Source of the DNA: Gemmatimonadota bacterium | Lineage (GTDB): Bacteria > Latescibacterota > UBA2968 > UBA8231 | DNA: 27,938 bases | Assembly: GCA_028875335.1 (NCBI GenBank) | Contig: JAPPEF010000329.1 | Span: forward strand, 1 to 27,938 | Reading direction: 5' to 3' | Shown here: positions 1 to 10,295 of the stretch, piece after piece | How the letters are laid out: every line of letters begins with the position of its first letter | Position numbering within the stretch: position 1 is the stretch's first letter | Notes under the pieces: model-generated | The model's input: the letters and a program-made list of their open reading frames with translations, nothing else | Databases searched by the model: none | Told to the model about the DNA's origin: nothing | Made by a program: the position numbers and the translations under genes

Positions 1-61
1 AATCATCGACGCCGGCCACGCCTTCCAAATCGGTCATCATATAAACGGATTTCACACTCAT
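1..61 (-). CDS. M55-family D-aminopeptidase (DppA-like), N-terminal fragment
   Basis: Only the first 20 codons lie in the window. The minus strand reads MSVKSVYMMTDLEGVAGVDD. The run MTDLEGVAGV is the N-terminal metal-binding strand (D-x-E-G) typical of M55 peptidases such as Bacillus DppA, zinc enzymes that release D-amino acids from short peptides. An AGGAG about 8 bases upstream of the ATG at 61 supports this start. The gene points away from the two permease genes beginning at 301, so a shared role in peptide scavenging is plausible (inference). The family call rests on a short stretch and the rest of the gene is outside the window. Confidence 0.7.
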   Translation of the reverse strand, partial: MSVKSVYMMTDLEGVAGVDD

Positions 62-300
62 GGGATTCTCCTGCTTTTGGGATATTTTGCGTACTGCGAA
101 TTCACCCTCGTTAGCGTCATCGCCCAATACAAAATGGCCTCTCTCCGCAACGGTCAAGTAGCCGATCTTGAGGACAGCCGCTAAAGCTCTGATGAGGCTT
201 TCTGGCGTGGGTTCTTTGGTCTAACGTATGTAGGTGTCAATATGGGTTGGTCTAAAATGGCGACTAGGACAACGCAAGAAATGGTAGAAAGATTTACGAG
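62..300. promoter_or_regulatory. Divergent intergenic region with a direct repeat
   Basis: These 239 bases separate the divergent peptidase and permease genes. I see no convincing sigma-70 promoter and no RNA gene. The nonamer TTGGTCTAA occurs at 216-224 and again at 247-255, 31 bp apart (about three helical turns) on the same strand, shortly before the permease start. It could be a pair of regulator half-sites or chance. No Shine-Dalgarno of note precedes the ATG at 301. Confidence 0.3.
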
Positions 301-2205
301 ATGGCCGCGCTGCGCTTAGCCGCGCTCATCGTCGGCATCACGGTCGCGAGCGGGTGGTTGCTCCAGCGCGTCGAATTGCTGTACAACGGCCCGTATTTGG
401 CCGGGGCCGGGAGTGCGCCGGGGGCACAGGTCTTTTTCGCCGTGCCAATAGGGGCTTTGGCAGCCGTTACCTTAATGCGTCGCTGGCTTGGCCCGGGGGA
501 TCGCGCGGTGCTTTACGCCGCGCTGGTAATCGGGGTGTCGGCGACCGCGTCCGGTCTGATGCACCGGTTTTTGCCGGGCTTGGTGACGGGTTTCTATGGG
601 GGCTTTGCCCAGCCGACCGGCCCTTATTACCGCTTTTTGAAAGTTGTCCCAGACTGGTTGGTGCCGGGTGGGCCGAATGAGGCACCGGCCATCGGGGCTT
701 TTGAAGGCGGCGCGGCCATCCCTTGGGGGGCGTGGCTGTGGCCGTTGACGATGTGGAGTGTGTTTTTCGGCGCGTTCTTTTTAACCTGCTTTTGCTTGGT
801 GTGGCTGTTGCGGCAGCGCTGGCTGGAGACCGAGCGGTTGGGATTTCCGCTGCTCGAAGTCCCCCGCGCCCTCATTGCCGGAGAACTGTTTGGCCAGCGG
901 CTGTTTTGGTGGGGCGCGTTGGTGCCGGGGGTGCTGTTGGGGATCAATGGATGGCACCACTATGCGCCGTCTGTGCCCGAGATTACCACGGTCTTGGCAA
1001 TGGAGCATTTCCTGCTCGACGATCCGTGGAAAGCCATGGCCCCTTTTGAATCACCGTTCCACTTTGAGTTTGTCCCACTGCTGGTGGGTGCGGCGTTTCT
1101 CGCGCCCGTGGAGGTGTCGTTCAGCACGTGGTTTTTCTATCTGCTCACCCGCGTGCAATTGCTGGTGGGCCACTTTCTCGGACGCTCGGAATATCGCGGC
1201 GACTTCATTCCCGGGCATGGGTCGCCGTGGCTAGATTGGCCGAGTCACTTTCCCTTTTTTATGACGCAGGCGCGCGGCGGCTTGCTGTTTTTAGGGCTGT
1301 TCAGTCTGTGGTCGGCGCGGCGGGCCTTGGCGGAGGCGGTCTCTTGGCGCAGTCCGGCTACGTGGGGGCTGGTCGTCGGGTTGCTGGTGCTGTGGGCGTG
1401 GACTACGGCTTTGGGGGTGCCGCCGCTGATGGGCATTGCGGCGCTGGTGCTGGTGTTGCTGTTGGCATTGACGTTTGCGCGGCTGCGGATCGACGGGGGC
1501 CTGCCCATTGTGGGGATGCCGCAGATTGTAGGCTATCTGTTCTTCGTGGTGTTGGGGACCGGGGCTGGGCATTTTGCCGACGAGACCTACATGGGATTTG
1601 GTTTCTTGGCGGTGTTTGGCTTTACGATGATTGGGATCTGGCCCGCCCTGCAATTTGAGGGACTGAAGTTGGCCGAGATTCACGGAGTGTCGCCGCGCCG
1701 CTTGATTTGGGGGATGGCTTTGGGGTTGGCCGTTGGGTTGGGAGCTGGCTACTTGTTTTCGCTGGAGACGATGTACGAGCATGGGCTGTTCGCCTTGCAG
1801 GAGCAGGGCGGCGCGCGGTCTGAGGCGCGCATTGGTCGCTACTACAACTACTTGTTCAAAGACGCGGGTACGGTGGATGGGGGCACGGATTGGGTGCGCT
1901 TGGGATTTCACGCGGCTGGGGCGGGCTGTACCTATTTCTTGGCGTTGATGCGCCAGCACTTTCTGCGCTGGCCCTTGCATCCGATGGGCTTTGTGTTTGG
2001 CACGGGTTTTGGCTGGCTGGTGTGGGGGTCGGTGTTGTGCGGCTGGCTGTGCAAGTGGCTGGCGGTGCGCTACGGCGGGGCGCAGACCTACCGGCGGGTC
2101 ATGCCGTTTTTCTTGGGAATGATTTGCGGCGAGGTAGCGATGCGGCTGGTGTGGGCCGCGGTCGCGCTATTACAAGGTGAAATGGGGGGTGGATATCGAC
2201 CGTGA
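301..2205 (+). CDS. OPT-like / DUF6785-type multi-pass membrane permease
   Basis: This 634-residue protein is almost entirely hydrophobic, with more than ten candidate membrane segments spread from residue 5 to 625. The motif ERLGFPLLEVPRALI (about residues 178-192) resembles the conserved E-R-L-x-F-P-L segment that I associate with DUF6785/DUF6784 proteins and with oligopeptide transporter (OPT) relatives. It probably sits in the inner membrane and moves peptides or similar solutes; the substrate cannot be read from the sequence. Its last bases overlap the next gene (GTGA, stop TGA 2203-2205 and start GTG 2202), so the two are translationally coupled and may form a heteromer. The start has only a weak ribosome site, so the N-terminus is less certain than the reading frame. 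An M55 aminopeptidase gene lies divergently upstream, which favours a peptide-related role. Confidence 0.7.
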   Translation: MAALRLAALIVGITVASGWLLQRVELLYNGPYLAGAGSAPGAQVFFAVPIGALAAVTLMRRWLGPGDRAVLYAALVIGVSATASGLMHRFLPGLVTGFYGGFAQPTGPYYRFLKVVPDWLVPGGPNEAPAIGAFEGGAAIPWGAWLWPLTMWSVFFGAFFLTCFCLVWLLRQRWLETERLGFPLLEVPRALIAGELFGQRLFWWGALVPGVLLGINGWHHYAPSVPEITTVLAMEHFLLDDPWKAMAPFESPFHFEFVPLLVGAAFLAPVEVSFSTWFFYLLTRVQLLVGHFLGRSEYRGDFIPGHGSPWLDWPSHFPFFMTQARGGLLFLGLFSLWSARRALAEAVSWRSPATWGLVVGLLVLWAWTTALGVPPLMGIAALVLVLLLALTFARLRIDGGLPIVGMPQIVGYLFFVVLGTGAGHFADETYMGFGFLAVFGFTMIGIWPALQFEGLKLAEIHGVSPRRLIWGMALGLAVGLGAGYLFSLETMYEHGLFALQEQGGARSEARIGRYYNYLFKDAGTVDGGTDWVRLGFHAAGAGCTYFLALMRQHFLRWPLHPMGFVFGTGFGWLVWGSVLCGWLCKWLAVRYGGAQTYRRVMPFFLGMICGEVAMRLVWAAVALLQGEMGGGYRP

Positions 2206-4172
2206 CGGCTAATGATCTAACTAGCTACCGCGACTTGATGCAGCCCCCGACGCGCTTCCGCGAGGGCTTTACTGTGCGGACTGTGGCCGGGGCGTTCTTC
2301 GTCGGCTTTATCATGATGCCCGGTGCCATTTACATGGGCCTGATTGCCGGCGCATCGCTTGGTGCCGCCGCCGAGTGGGTGACCATCATCCTGTTTTCCG
2401 AGTTGGCGCGGCGTTCCTTTTCGGCGCTGACGCGCCAGGAGATTTACCTGATCTACTACATTGCCGGTGGCTTGGCCGGCGTCATTGGCGGTACCATGTT
2501 GGCGGGGGGGCCGTTTGGGCAACTGGTGTGGAACCAGTACCTCGTGCAATCGCAGGCCGCGGCTGGTTTTGGCATTGCCGAGCACATCCCGGAATGGGTC
2601 GCGCCGCCGATTGGTTCCGATGCGCTGATGGGGCGCAGCTTTTTGCACCGGGCGTGGATCCCGCCAATGGTCGTGCTGGTCGCCTCGCAGTTTCTGTCGC
2701 GGGTCGAGTGGTTTACGCTTGGCTACATCCTCTTTCGGGTCACGTCCGATGTGGAGCGCTTGCCCTTTCCGTTGGCCCCAGTCGCTGCGCAGGGGGCGAC
2801 GGCGTTGGCCGAGAGCGACGAGGGACGGGATAGCTGGCGCTGGCGGGTTTTCTCAGTGGGCATGGGGATTGGGTTGTTGTTCGGCGCGGTGTACGTGGGG
2901 TTGCCGGCGCTGACTGGGTTGATCGCCAGCGATCCTATCGTCCTGCTGCCCATCCCTTGGATTGACCTGACGCGCACTACGGAGACCATTCTGCCGGCCG
3001 CGCCCTTGGGCATTGGCACGGACTTGGGCTTGGTGTTGTTGGGGATGGTGCTGCCGTTTTGGATCGTCGTCGGCACGTTTGCCGCGGCCATGGTCCACGC
3101 CTTGGGCAGCCCGATTCTCTACCACGCTGGCATGTTGACGCACTGGCGGCCGGGCATGGACGCGATCCTGACCAATTTCGCCAATGACATCGACGTGTGG
3201 ATGAGCGTGTACATTGGCGCGGGCGCGGCTGTGGGCGCGATTGGCTTGGTGCACGCCGTGCTGTCAGTGCGGGCCGCGCGCCGTCAGGGCGGGCATCGCC
3301 CGTTGCGGAATACGCCGGCTGGCCGGGGCGACTTCCCACTGTGGATAGCGATTGGCGGATATGTCCTATCGACGTTGGCCATGATCTGGCTCTGCGTGTT
3401 GCTGCTGGACGACGACGAGTTTCCGCTGATCTTTTTGCTGCTTTTTGGCTTCGTGGTGACTCCGGTGATTTCGTATGTCAATGCACGCATGGCCGGGTTG
3501 ACGGGACAGTTGGTCAGCTTTCCGCTGCTGCGCGAAGGCGCTTTCATTTTGAGCGGCTACAAAGGTATTGATATATGGTTCGCGCCCATTCCATACTCTG
3601 ATCACGGTCGGCGCGCCCAACTCTTCCGCGAAGTGGAACTGACCGGGACGCGCTTCTCGTCGATTCTCAAGGCCGAACTGTTGCTGTTGCCGCTGAGCTT
3701 GGTCTGCGGCTTTGTGTTTTGGTCGCTGGTCTGGCAGATGGAGCCCATTCCCTCGCCGACCTTCCAATACGCGCAGACGTATTGGCATCTCATTGCGCTG
3801 CGCCAGTGCTTGTGGTACTCGGCGACGTTGGGCGGGGAGACGCTGTTTGATCAGGCGATTAAGGGCTGGTGGATCGCGGGGAGTTTTGTGATGGCCGGGG
3901 GGCTGTTTGGGGTGATGTCGTGGTTGGGGTGGCCGATTTCGCTGGTGTACGGGTTTGTGCGCGGTCTTGGGGGGCTGCCGCACTTGCTGATTCCGGAGAT
4001 GGCCGGTGCCCTGCTGGCCCGCTATTGGCTGGAGCCGCGCTTTGGGGCGCAGCAGTGGCGGCAATACGCGCCAGTGTTGTTGGCTGGATACGCCTGCGGC
4101 ATGGGCTTGGTGGGTATGTCCGCGGTGGCGATTGCGTTAATATCTAAGTCGGTGACTCAATTGCACTATTGA
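2202..4172 (+). CDS. Second OPT-like / DUF6784-6785-type permease
   Basis: This 656-residue multi-pass membrane protein starts at a GTG that overlaps the stop of the previous gene. It is a diverged paralogue-like partner: the segment DVERLPFPLAPVAAQGATAL (about residues 184-203) matches the E-R-L-x-F-P position of its neighbour and of OPT-family transporters. Membrane segments run from about residue 27 to the C-terminus, with a short polar loop near residues 350-375. Both proteins are probably co-translated and work together in import of peptides or metal-peptide complexes, although the substrate is unknown. The gene ends only 6 bases before the end of the convergent FemAB-like gene, and no hairpin terminator fits between them. 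Confidence 0.65.
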   Translation: MTANDLTSYRDLMQPPTRFREGFTVRTVAGAFFVGFIMMPGAIYMGLIAGASLGAAAEWVTIILFSELARRSFSALTRQEIYLIYYIAGGLAGVIGGTMLAGGPFGQLVWNQYLVQSQAAAGFGIAEHIPEWVAPPIGSDALMGRSFLHRAWIPPMVVLVASQFLSRVEWFTLGYILFRVTSDVERLPFPLAPVAAQGATALAESDEGRDSWRWRVFSVGMGIGLLFGAVYVGLPALTGLIASDPIVLLPIPWIDLTRTTETILPAAPLGIGTDLGLVLLGMVLPFWIVVGTFAAAMVHALGSPILYHAGMLTHWRPGMDAILTNFANDIDVWMSVYIGAGAAVGAIGLVHAVLSVRAARRQGGHRPLRNTPAGRGDFPLWIAIGGYVLSTLAMIWLCVLLLDDDEFPLIFLLLFGFVVTPVISYVNARMAGLTGQLVSFPLLREGAFILSGYKGIDIWFAPIPYSDHGRRAQLFREVELTGTRFSSILKAELLLLPLSLVCGFVFWSLVWQMEPIPSPTFQYAQTYWHLIALRQCLWYSATLGGETLFDQAIKGWWIAGSFVMAGGLFGVMSWLGWPISLVYGFVRGLGGLPHLLIPEMAGALLARYWLEPRFGAQQWRQYAPVLLAGYACGMGLVGMSAVAIALISKSVTQLHY

Positions 4173-4178
4173 GACCCA

Positions 4179-5165
4179 TCAGCCGCGCAATGCTTGGCGG
4201 AGGTCAAAAGCGCGTTTGACCCAGCGGCTCTTGTAGCCGACGACTGCGTAGTACGGTACGAGGTCGCAGCCAAAGCCGCGCTTGAAAAAGGCGATGCTCG
4301 GCATGTTGGCGCCGACGAAGTCAAAGTACTGTTGGGAACAGGTCTCCCAGTATTGCCAGAACAAAAGCGAATTTGCGCCCGTGTGGTTAAAGGCGGGATC
4401 CGACCCCCCGGTCCAGAAATAAGCAGTGTCGTGGCCCTCGGCAAAGACGACGAGGCCCGCGACTGTCCCGTCGGAGTCGGCGATTTTGTACGCCTTGGCT
4501 AGGCCGGCTTCTAGGACCAAAGCGACAAAGCGCTCGGCCATAGATGAGGCGACCGGGGGGCCGCTGGTTTGGTTGGAGTACGTGGCCTCGTAGTGTCGCC
4601 GAAAAAGCGCGGTGTCATCCGTGGTTTGGAGTTGATAGCCCAGTTTTTCGGCTTTGCGGATGTCGCGGCGTCTGAGGTTTGCCAGCCCTTCCCAGAGGGT
4701 GTCGCTAGCGCCGAGGGTTAGCTGATAAGTATAGCGCAGGTGCGCGTCCCAGCCCTGCCAAGTGAAGGGCCGCACGTCGGCGATGGCCGACGCGTGGACT
4801 AGGAAGGTGCGGTGGTAGTGTTTGGCGATATAGTCTAGCAGGTGCGTACAAGCGCGGTGTTGGGCGGCTTCGACTGTGGCTGGTTTCTTGCTGTCGACCG
4901 GAGCTAGGAGCAGGCCGGTGTGGGGCGTCAGCTCCGGGGTTTCGAGGCGGTAGAGACCCATGCGGCGGCGAGCCAAGCCGCTGATACCGGCCACGAGGGA
5001 ACCATTGCGGTAGCAACCGAGGCGGTGGACTTGACCGCTGGTGGCAGCCGCAGCACAGTGGAGCCACGCGCTAGTGGAAAATACCGTGCCGCCGACGGCT
5101 TGGTGGACGAAGGCGTCCCAAGCAGTGTCGTCGGCGACGAGTTGGATTTCAAAGGTGTCGGCCAC
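4179..5165 (-). CDS. FemAB/GNAT-like acyl- or aminoacyltransferase
   Basis: The 328-residue protein has the layout of the FemAB-like GNAT group (Acetyltransf_6, BioF2-like). An N-terminal half ends in a charged LRRRDIRKAEKLGY segment (about residues 163-176), the hallmark helix of this group. The second GNAT half contains GTVAGLVVFAEGHDTAYFWTG (shown here as 229-249) and TGANSLLFWQYWE. Members of this superfamily add amino acids to peptidoglycan precursors or acylate amino groups. The exact substrate is not readable. The start is GTG at 5165, with no clear Shine-Dalgarno. The gene is divergent from the ilvC operon and convergent with the permease pair, so it is likely transcribed alone. A role linked to peptide uptake next door is only a guess. 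Confidence 0.6.
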   Translation of the reverse strand: MADTFEIQLVADDTAWDAFVHQAVGGTVFSTSAWLHCAAAATSGQVHRLGCYRNGSLVAGISGLARRRMGLYRLETPELTPHTGLLLAPVDSKKPATVEAAQHRACTHLLDYIAKHYHRTFLVHASAIADVRPFTWQGWDAHLRYTYQLTLGASDTLWEGLANLRRRDIRKAEKLGYQLQTTDDTALFRRHYEATYSNQTSGPPVASSMAERFVALVLEAGLAKAYKIADSDGTVAGLVVFAEGHDTAYFWTGGSDPAFNHTGANSLLFWQYWETCSQQYFDFVGANMPSIAFFKRGFGCDLVPYYAVVGYKSRWVKRAFDLRQALRG

Positions 5166-5235
5166 AGGGGATTTCGCGGTTGGAATTCAATGCGTGCGGT
5201 AAATTAGGGCAGGATGGGCGATTCCGCTACATCGC

Positions 5236-5264
5236 TTGACATTCCCCTTTGCGCGCCGTATATT
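5236..5264 (+). promoter_or_regulatory. Strong sigma-70 type promoter of the ilvC-leu operon
   Basis: A perfect -35 box TTGACA at 5236-5241 is followed by a 17-bp spacer and TATATT at 5259-5264, one base from the -10 consensus. Transcription would begin near 5271, giving a leader of about 280 bases before ilvC. This leader contains the Leu/Ile-rich ORF at 5312-5428. The spacing and match are close to ideal, and no comparable site is seen elsewhere in the operon. Confidence 0.75.
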
Positions 5265-5311
5265 GGAGCCTTCCTAAATTGAACGCTAACTTCTTGGATT
5301 ACTTAGGTTTA

Positions 5312-5428
5312 ATGACAATGAGCGCGCCGTTCCAGTTCCCGCGTATTTTCCGCCCGACACCAGTGTGGGCGCGCCTCCGACTTATCCTCCTCGACCTACT
5401 GCTTATTATTGGCCGGCCGGTCAAGTAG
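5312..5428 (+). CDS. Leu/Ile-rich leader peptide, candidate attenuator
   Basis: A 38-codon ORF lies between the promoter and ilvC. It can start at ATG 5312 or at the in-frame ATG 5318. Its C-terminal half reads RLRLILLDLLLIIG before ending in RPVK and TAG at 5426. In the 12 codons from 5375 to 5410 there are seven Leu codons (CTC, CTT, CTC, CTC, CTA, CTG, CTT) and three Ile codons (ATC, ATT, ATT). Leader peptides with runs of the end-product amino acids are the sensors of ribosome-mediated attenuation in ilv and leu operons. This one precedes genes for exactly those amino acids. The ribosome site is weak (TAGG, 4 bases before 5312). It could be a chance ORF, but composition, place and the inverted repeats after it argue otherwise. 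Confidence 0.6.
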   Translation: MTMSAPFQFPRIFRPTPVWARLRLILLDLLLIIGRPVK

Positions 5429-5496
5429 GCTTCGCCCCTCGTTCCACATTTAACAGCCCAATTAACGGACGAAGCCGCTGCAAACGCATAGGCTGT
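5428..5496 (+). promoter_or_regulatory. Interlocking inverted repeats after the leader ORF
   Basis: Two inverted repeats interlock just after the leader stop codon. GGCTTCG at 5428-5434, whose first G is the last base of the stop codon, can pair with CGAAGCC at 5470-5476. ACAGCC at 5453-5458 can pair with GGCTGT at 5491-5496. AGCC at 5473-5476 could also pair with GGCT at 5491-5494, so alternative folds compete. A ribosome stalled on the Leu/Ile codons or stopped at the TAG would control the first arm. No U-tract follows, so termination, if any, would be Rho-dependent, or control would act on ilvC translation. Confidence 0.4.
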
Positions 5497-5551
5497 CAGC
5501 TAACTATGTCTATCAAACAATCTCAACGCCCTCAGTGAAGGAGAATTTTTC

Positions 5552-6544
5552 ATGCAGATGTACTACGACAACGACGCCAACCTCGATTTGCTCTCGGACA
5601 AGACCGTGGCCGTCATCGGCTACGGCAGCCAAGGCCACGCGCATTCGCTCAATCTGTCGGAGAGCGGCGTCAAGGTGGTGGTGGGCCTGCGCGCGGGTAG
5701 CCAGCGGCGCGCTGAGGCCGAGGCCGAAGGGCTGGAGGTAGCCGATGTGGCCGAGGCCAGCAAGCGGGGGGACATCGTGGTGATCCTGATCAACGACGAG
5801 GTCCAGAAGGCCGTGTACGAAGCCGATATCCGCCCCAATCTCGAAGCGGGCAATGCCCTCGCCTTTGCCCACGGCTTTAACATCCACTTTGGGCAGGTGG
5901 TGCCGCCGGCCGATGTCGATGTGTTCATGGTCGCGCCCAAAGGGCCGGGGCACTTGGTGCGCCGCGTGTACCAGCAAGGGGGTGGCGTGCCGGGCCTGTT
6001 GGCCGTGTACCAAGACGCCACTGGACGGGCACACGAGGTCGGCTTGGCCTATGCCAAGGGGATTGGCTGCGGCCGGGCCGGAGTCATTGAGACGACCTTC
6101 CGCGAGGAGACGGAGACCGACTTGTTCGGCGAGCAGGTGGTGCTGTGCGGCGGTTTGACCGAGCTGATCCGCGCGGCGTTCGACACGCTCGTCGAGGCTG
6201 GCTACCAGCCCGAGGTCGCTTATTTCGAATGCCTGCACGAGGTCAAACTGATCGTCGATCTGATCTACGAGGGCGGCATCGCCAACATGCGTTCGTCGAT
6301 TTCGGATACTGCGGAGTTTGGCGATTTGACGCGCGGGCGGCGGGTGATAACCGAGCAGACGCGAGCGGAGATGAAGCAAATTCTCGCCGACGTGCAGAAC
6401 GGCCACTTTGCGCGGGAATGGCTGGCCGAAAACCAAGTGGGTCGCCCGGTGTACAATGCGATCAAGCGCCGCGATTCCGAGCACCTGATCGAGACCGTCG
6501 GCACCCGGCTGCGCGCGATGATGAGCTGGCTGGACGACAAGTAA
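5552..6544 (+). CDS. ilvC: Ketol-acid reductoisomerase (NADP), class I
   Basis: This 330-residue enzyme converts 2-acetolactate or 2-aceto-2-hydroxybutyrate to the dihydroxy acids of the valine, leucine and isoleucine pathways, using NADPH and magnesium. The Rossmann fingerprint [13 protein letters not shown] is at residues 24-36 and is followed by the GLRAGSQRR cofactor loop. The catalytic region includes [11 protein letters not shown], and the C-terminal domain carries [17 protein letters not shown], which supplies the metal-binding acids. The length fits the short class I form. The start at 5552 has a GAAGGAG site 7 bases upstream; an ATG two codons in is also possible. It is the first gene of the operon after the leader. 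Acetolactate synthase and dihydroxy-acid dehydratase are not in the window. Confidence 0.95.
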   Translation: MQMYYDNDANLDLLSDKTVAVIGYGSQGHAHSLNLSESGVKVVVGLRAGSQRRAEAEAEGLEVADVAEASKRGDIVVILINDEVQKAVYEADIRPNLEAGNALAFAHGFNIHFGQVVPPADVDVFMVAPKGPGHLVRRVYQQGGGVPGLLAVYQDATGRAHEVGLAYAKGIGCGRAGVIETTFREETETDLFGEQVVLCGGLTELIRAAFDTLVEAGYQPEVAYFECLHEVKLIVDLIYEGGIANMRSSISDTAEFGDLTRGRRVITEQTRAEMKQILADVQNGHFAREWLAENQVGRPVYNAIKRRDSEHLIETVGTRLRAMMSWLDDK

Positions 6545-6577
6545 CAAATAGGAAAACCTTGAGAGGAGGTGAGCGCG

Positions 6578-6704
6578 ATGGAACCCCTACTTAGCGAGTT
6601 GAGTTCCGACCCCGACCTTTGGTCGGTAGGCGGTCTCTGCACGGCTGGAGGGGACCGTCTGCCGCTTGTACCACCTCATCTGGCCAGCCAGGAAAGAATA
6701 CATC

Positions 6705-6712
<8 letters not shown>
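6578..6712 (+). CDS. Small ORF with a perfect Shine-Dalgarno, upstream of leuA
   Basis: A 44-codon ORF begins with MEPLLSELSSDPDLW and ends 8 bases inside leuA (ATG 6705 to TGA 6710-6712). Its ribosome site AGGAGGTGA, ending 6 bases before the ATG, is the best in the window, which suggests it is really translated. It has 8 Leu among 44 residues but no long Leu run. It spans two hairpins (6612-6657). It may be a leader or coupling peptide whose translation opens the leuA start. I recognise no family, and chance cannot be excluded. Confidence 0.4.
6612..6657 (+). promoter_or_regulatory. Two adjacent RNA hairpins between ilvC and leuA
   Basis: CCGACC (6612-6617) and GGTCGG (6621-6626) form a perfect 6-bp stem with a 3-base loop. 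CGGTCTC (6631-6637) and GGGACCG (6651-6657) form a 7-bp stem with one G-U pair and a 13-base loop. Both lie within the small ORF and no U-run follows, so they are not simple terminators. They could process the ilvC-leuA transcript or gate leuA translation. Confidence 0.4.
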
Positions 6713-8264
<1,552 letters not shown>

Positions 8265-8276
8265 AGGAGATTGGAG

Positions 8277-9674
8277 ATGGGTAAGACCCTGTTGCACAAG
8301 GTTTGGGACGCGCACACTGTGCGCGAATTGCCCTCTGGGCAGACGCAATTGTTCGTTGGCCTGCATTTGGTCCACGAGGTGACCAGTCCCCAGGCCTTTG
8401 AGATGCTGCGGGAGCGCGGCCTTACGGTCCGCTTCCCACAGCGCACCTTTGCCACCGTGGATCACATTGTGCCCACAGATTTGGTGCAGCGTCCCTTTGT
8501 CGATGATTTGGCCGAGGAGATGATGGACGCGATCGAGCAGAATGCCGCCGAGTTTGAGATTCCGCTGTTCAACATTGATGATCAGCGCCAGGGAGTGGTT
8601 CACGTCATCGGCCCGGAACTGGGGCTGACCCAGCCGGGCATGACCATTGCCTGCGGCGACAGCCACACTTCGACGCACGGGGCCTTTGGCGCGGTGGCCT
8701 TTGGCATTGGCACCAGCCAAGTCCGCGACGTGCTCGCCACCCAGTGCTTGGCCATGGATCCGCTCAAGGTGCGGCGGATTGAGGTCAGCGGTGTACTGAG
8801 CGAAGGGGTGTACGCCAAGGACGTCATCTTACACATCATCGGCCTGCTCGGGGTCAATGGCGGCGTTGGCTATGGCTATGAGTACGGCGGCTCAGTCATT
8901 GAGGCCATGTCCATTGAAGAGCGGATGACGGTGTGCAACATGTCGATTGAGGGCGGTGCTCGGGTCGGGTACGTCAATCCCGACCAGACGACGTACGACT
9001 ATCTCAACGGGCGGCCTCATGCGCCGCGCAATTTTGAGTCCGCGGTCGAGTGGTGGGAGTCCATGGCCTCGGATGAAGACGCCGAGTACGACGACCTAGT
9101 CCAAATCGACGGCCGCGAAATCGGCCCGACCGTGACGTGGGGCATTACGCCGGGCCAATCGGTCGGTGTTGACCAAGCTTTGCCCGACTTAGACGCTTTT
9201 GTCGACGCCGAGCGGTCCACCGTCGAGGAAGCCTTCGATTACATGGACTTTGCGCCGGGGCAGAAGATCGCCGGGACTAAAGTAGATGTGGCGTTTATCG
9301 GCTCCTGCACCAACGGCCGGCTCTCGGATTTGCGCGAGGCAGCCCGAGTCGCTCGCGGGCGCAAGGTAGCCTCTGGCGTCCGCGCCCTCGTGGTGCCTGG
9401 GTCGCAGCAGGTGCGAGCCAAGGCCGAGGCCGAGGGCCTGCACGAGATCTTTGCGGAAGCCGGGTTCCAGTGGCGGGGGGCGGGTTGCTCCATGTGCTTG
9501 GCGATGAATCCCGACAAATTGCAAGGGCGCGAACTGTGCGCCTCATCGTCCAACCGCAACTTCAAGGGCCGGCAGGGCAGTCCCACTGGCCGCACCTTGC
9601 TGATGAGTCCGGCGATGGTCGCGGCGGCGGCGGTGGCGGGCGAGGTGGCGGATGTGCGGGAGTTGGTGGGGTAG
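8277..9674 (+). CDS. leuC: 3-isopropylmalate dehydratase large subunit
   Basis: This 465-residue aconitase-family subunit has the usual length of bacterial LeuC. It isomerises 2-isopropylmalate to 3-isopropylmalate with LeuD. In CimA-type isoleucine synthesis the same enzyme also acts on citramalate. The [4Fe-4S] ligands are Cys344 in GSCTNGR and Cys404 and Cys407 in [25 protein letters not shown] is the conserved substrate segment. The start at ATG 8277 is preceded by GAGGAG with a 7-base gap and follows the leuA stop by 12 bases. It forms a heterodimer with the product of leuD next door. Confidence 0.95.
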   Translation: MGKTLLHKVWDAHTVRELPSGQTQLFVGLHLVHEVTSPQAFEMLRERGLTVRFPQRTFATVDHIVPTDLVQRPFVDDLAEEMMDAIEQNAAEFEIPLFNIDDQRQGVVHVIGPELGLTQPGMTIACGDSHTSTHGAFGAVAFGIGTSQVRDVLATQCLAMDPLKVRRIEVSGVLSEGVYAKDVILHIIGLLGVNGGVGYGYEYGGSVIEAMSIEERMTVCNMSIEGGARVGYVNPDQTTYDYLNGRPHAPRNFESAVEWWESMASDEDAEYDDLVQIDGREIGPTVTWGITPGQSVGVDQALPDLDAFVDAERSTVEEAFDYMDFAPGQKIAGTKVDVAFIGSCTNGRLSDLREAARVARGRKVASGVRALVVPGSQQVRAKAEAEGLHEIFAEAGFQWRGAGCSMCLAMNPDKLQGRELCASSSNRNFKGRQGSPTGRTLLMSPAMVAAAAVAGEVADVRELVG

Positions 9675-9687
9675 AGAAGGAGATATA

Positions 9688-10281
9688 ATGGAAAATTCGA
9701 GTGTGATTAAGACGATAACTGGCCGCGGCGTGGTGGTGCGCGGAGCGGATATTGATACCGACCGCATCATTCCGGCTCGCTTTTTGCGGACGGTGACCTT
9801 TGAGGATCTGGGTGCTCATGCCTTTGAGGATGATCGCGCCGGTGGCGACCATCCCTTTGACCAAGCGCGTTTCCAAGGGGCGTCGATCCTGTTGGCCAAT
9901 GCCAACTTCGGCTGTGGGTCCTCGCGCGAACACGCGCCGCAGGCCCTGATGCGCTGGGGGATCAAGAGTTTTGTCGCCGAGTCCTTTGCCGAGATTTTCT
10001 TTGGCAACTGCATCGCCATGGGATTGCCCTGTGTGCGGGTAGCAGCCGAGGACATGCAGACTTTGATGAACGCGGTCGAGAGCGATCCGGCGCAGGAGGT
10101 GGCCATTGACCTCGAAGCGCGGCAGGTGCGCTGGGCTAGCGGCGAGGTTGCAGCCGATATTGCCGACGGCCCACGCGAGCAGTTTCTCAAGGGAAGCTGG
10201 GACTCGCTGGGTCAACTTTTGGCCGCTGGCGACCAGATTGAGAGTACTACGCAGAAGCTGCCGTACGTAGCGGGGTTCTGA
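9688..10281 (+). CDS. leuD: 3-isopropylmalate dehydratase small subunit
   Basis: The 197-residue swivel-domain partner of LeuC. Motifs seen are RGADIDTDRIIPARFL near the N-terminus and NFGCGSSREHAPQAL, the substrate-binding loop, at about residues 72-86. FFGNCIAMGLP follows. The start is ATG 9688, set by AAGGAGATATA just upstream; an earlier in-frame ATG lies within leuC and lacks such a site. The gap to leuC is 13 bases. LeuCD here probably serves both leucine and citramalate-derived isoleucine synthesis, because cimA is in the same operon (inference). Confidence 0.94.
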   Translation: MENSSVIKTITGRGVVVRGADIDTDRIIPARFLRTVTFEDLGAHAFEDDRAGGDHPFDQARFQGASILLANANFGCGSSREHAPQALMRWGIKSFVAESFAEIFFGNCIAMGLPCVRVAAEDMQTLMNAVESDPAQEVAIDLEARQVRWASGEVAADIADGPREQFLKGSWDSLGQLLAAGDQIESTTQKLPYVAGF

Positions 10282-10295
10282 CAGAAGGTGATAAG

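Noticed and set aside
5513..6547. A 344-codon open frame antisense to ilvC
   Set aside because: It covers the ilvC gene exactly, has the low-information composition of an antisense shadow in GC-rich DNA and no family motif.
6650..6680. T-box-like sequence near the leuA leader
   Set aside because: The GTACCACC stretch resembles the complement of a T-box on the wrong strand; no stem I, specifier loop or terminator was found.
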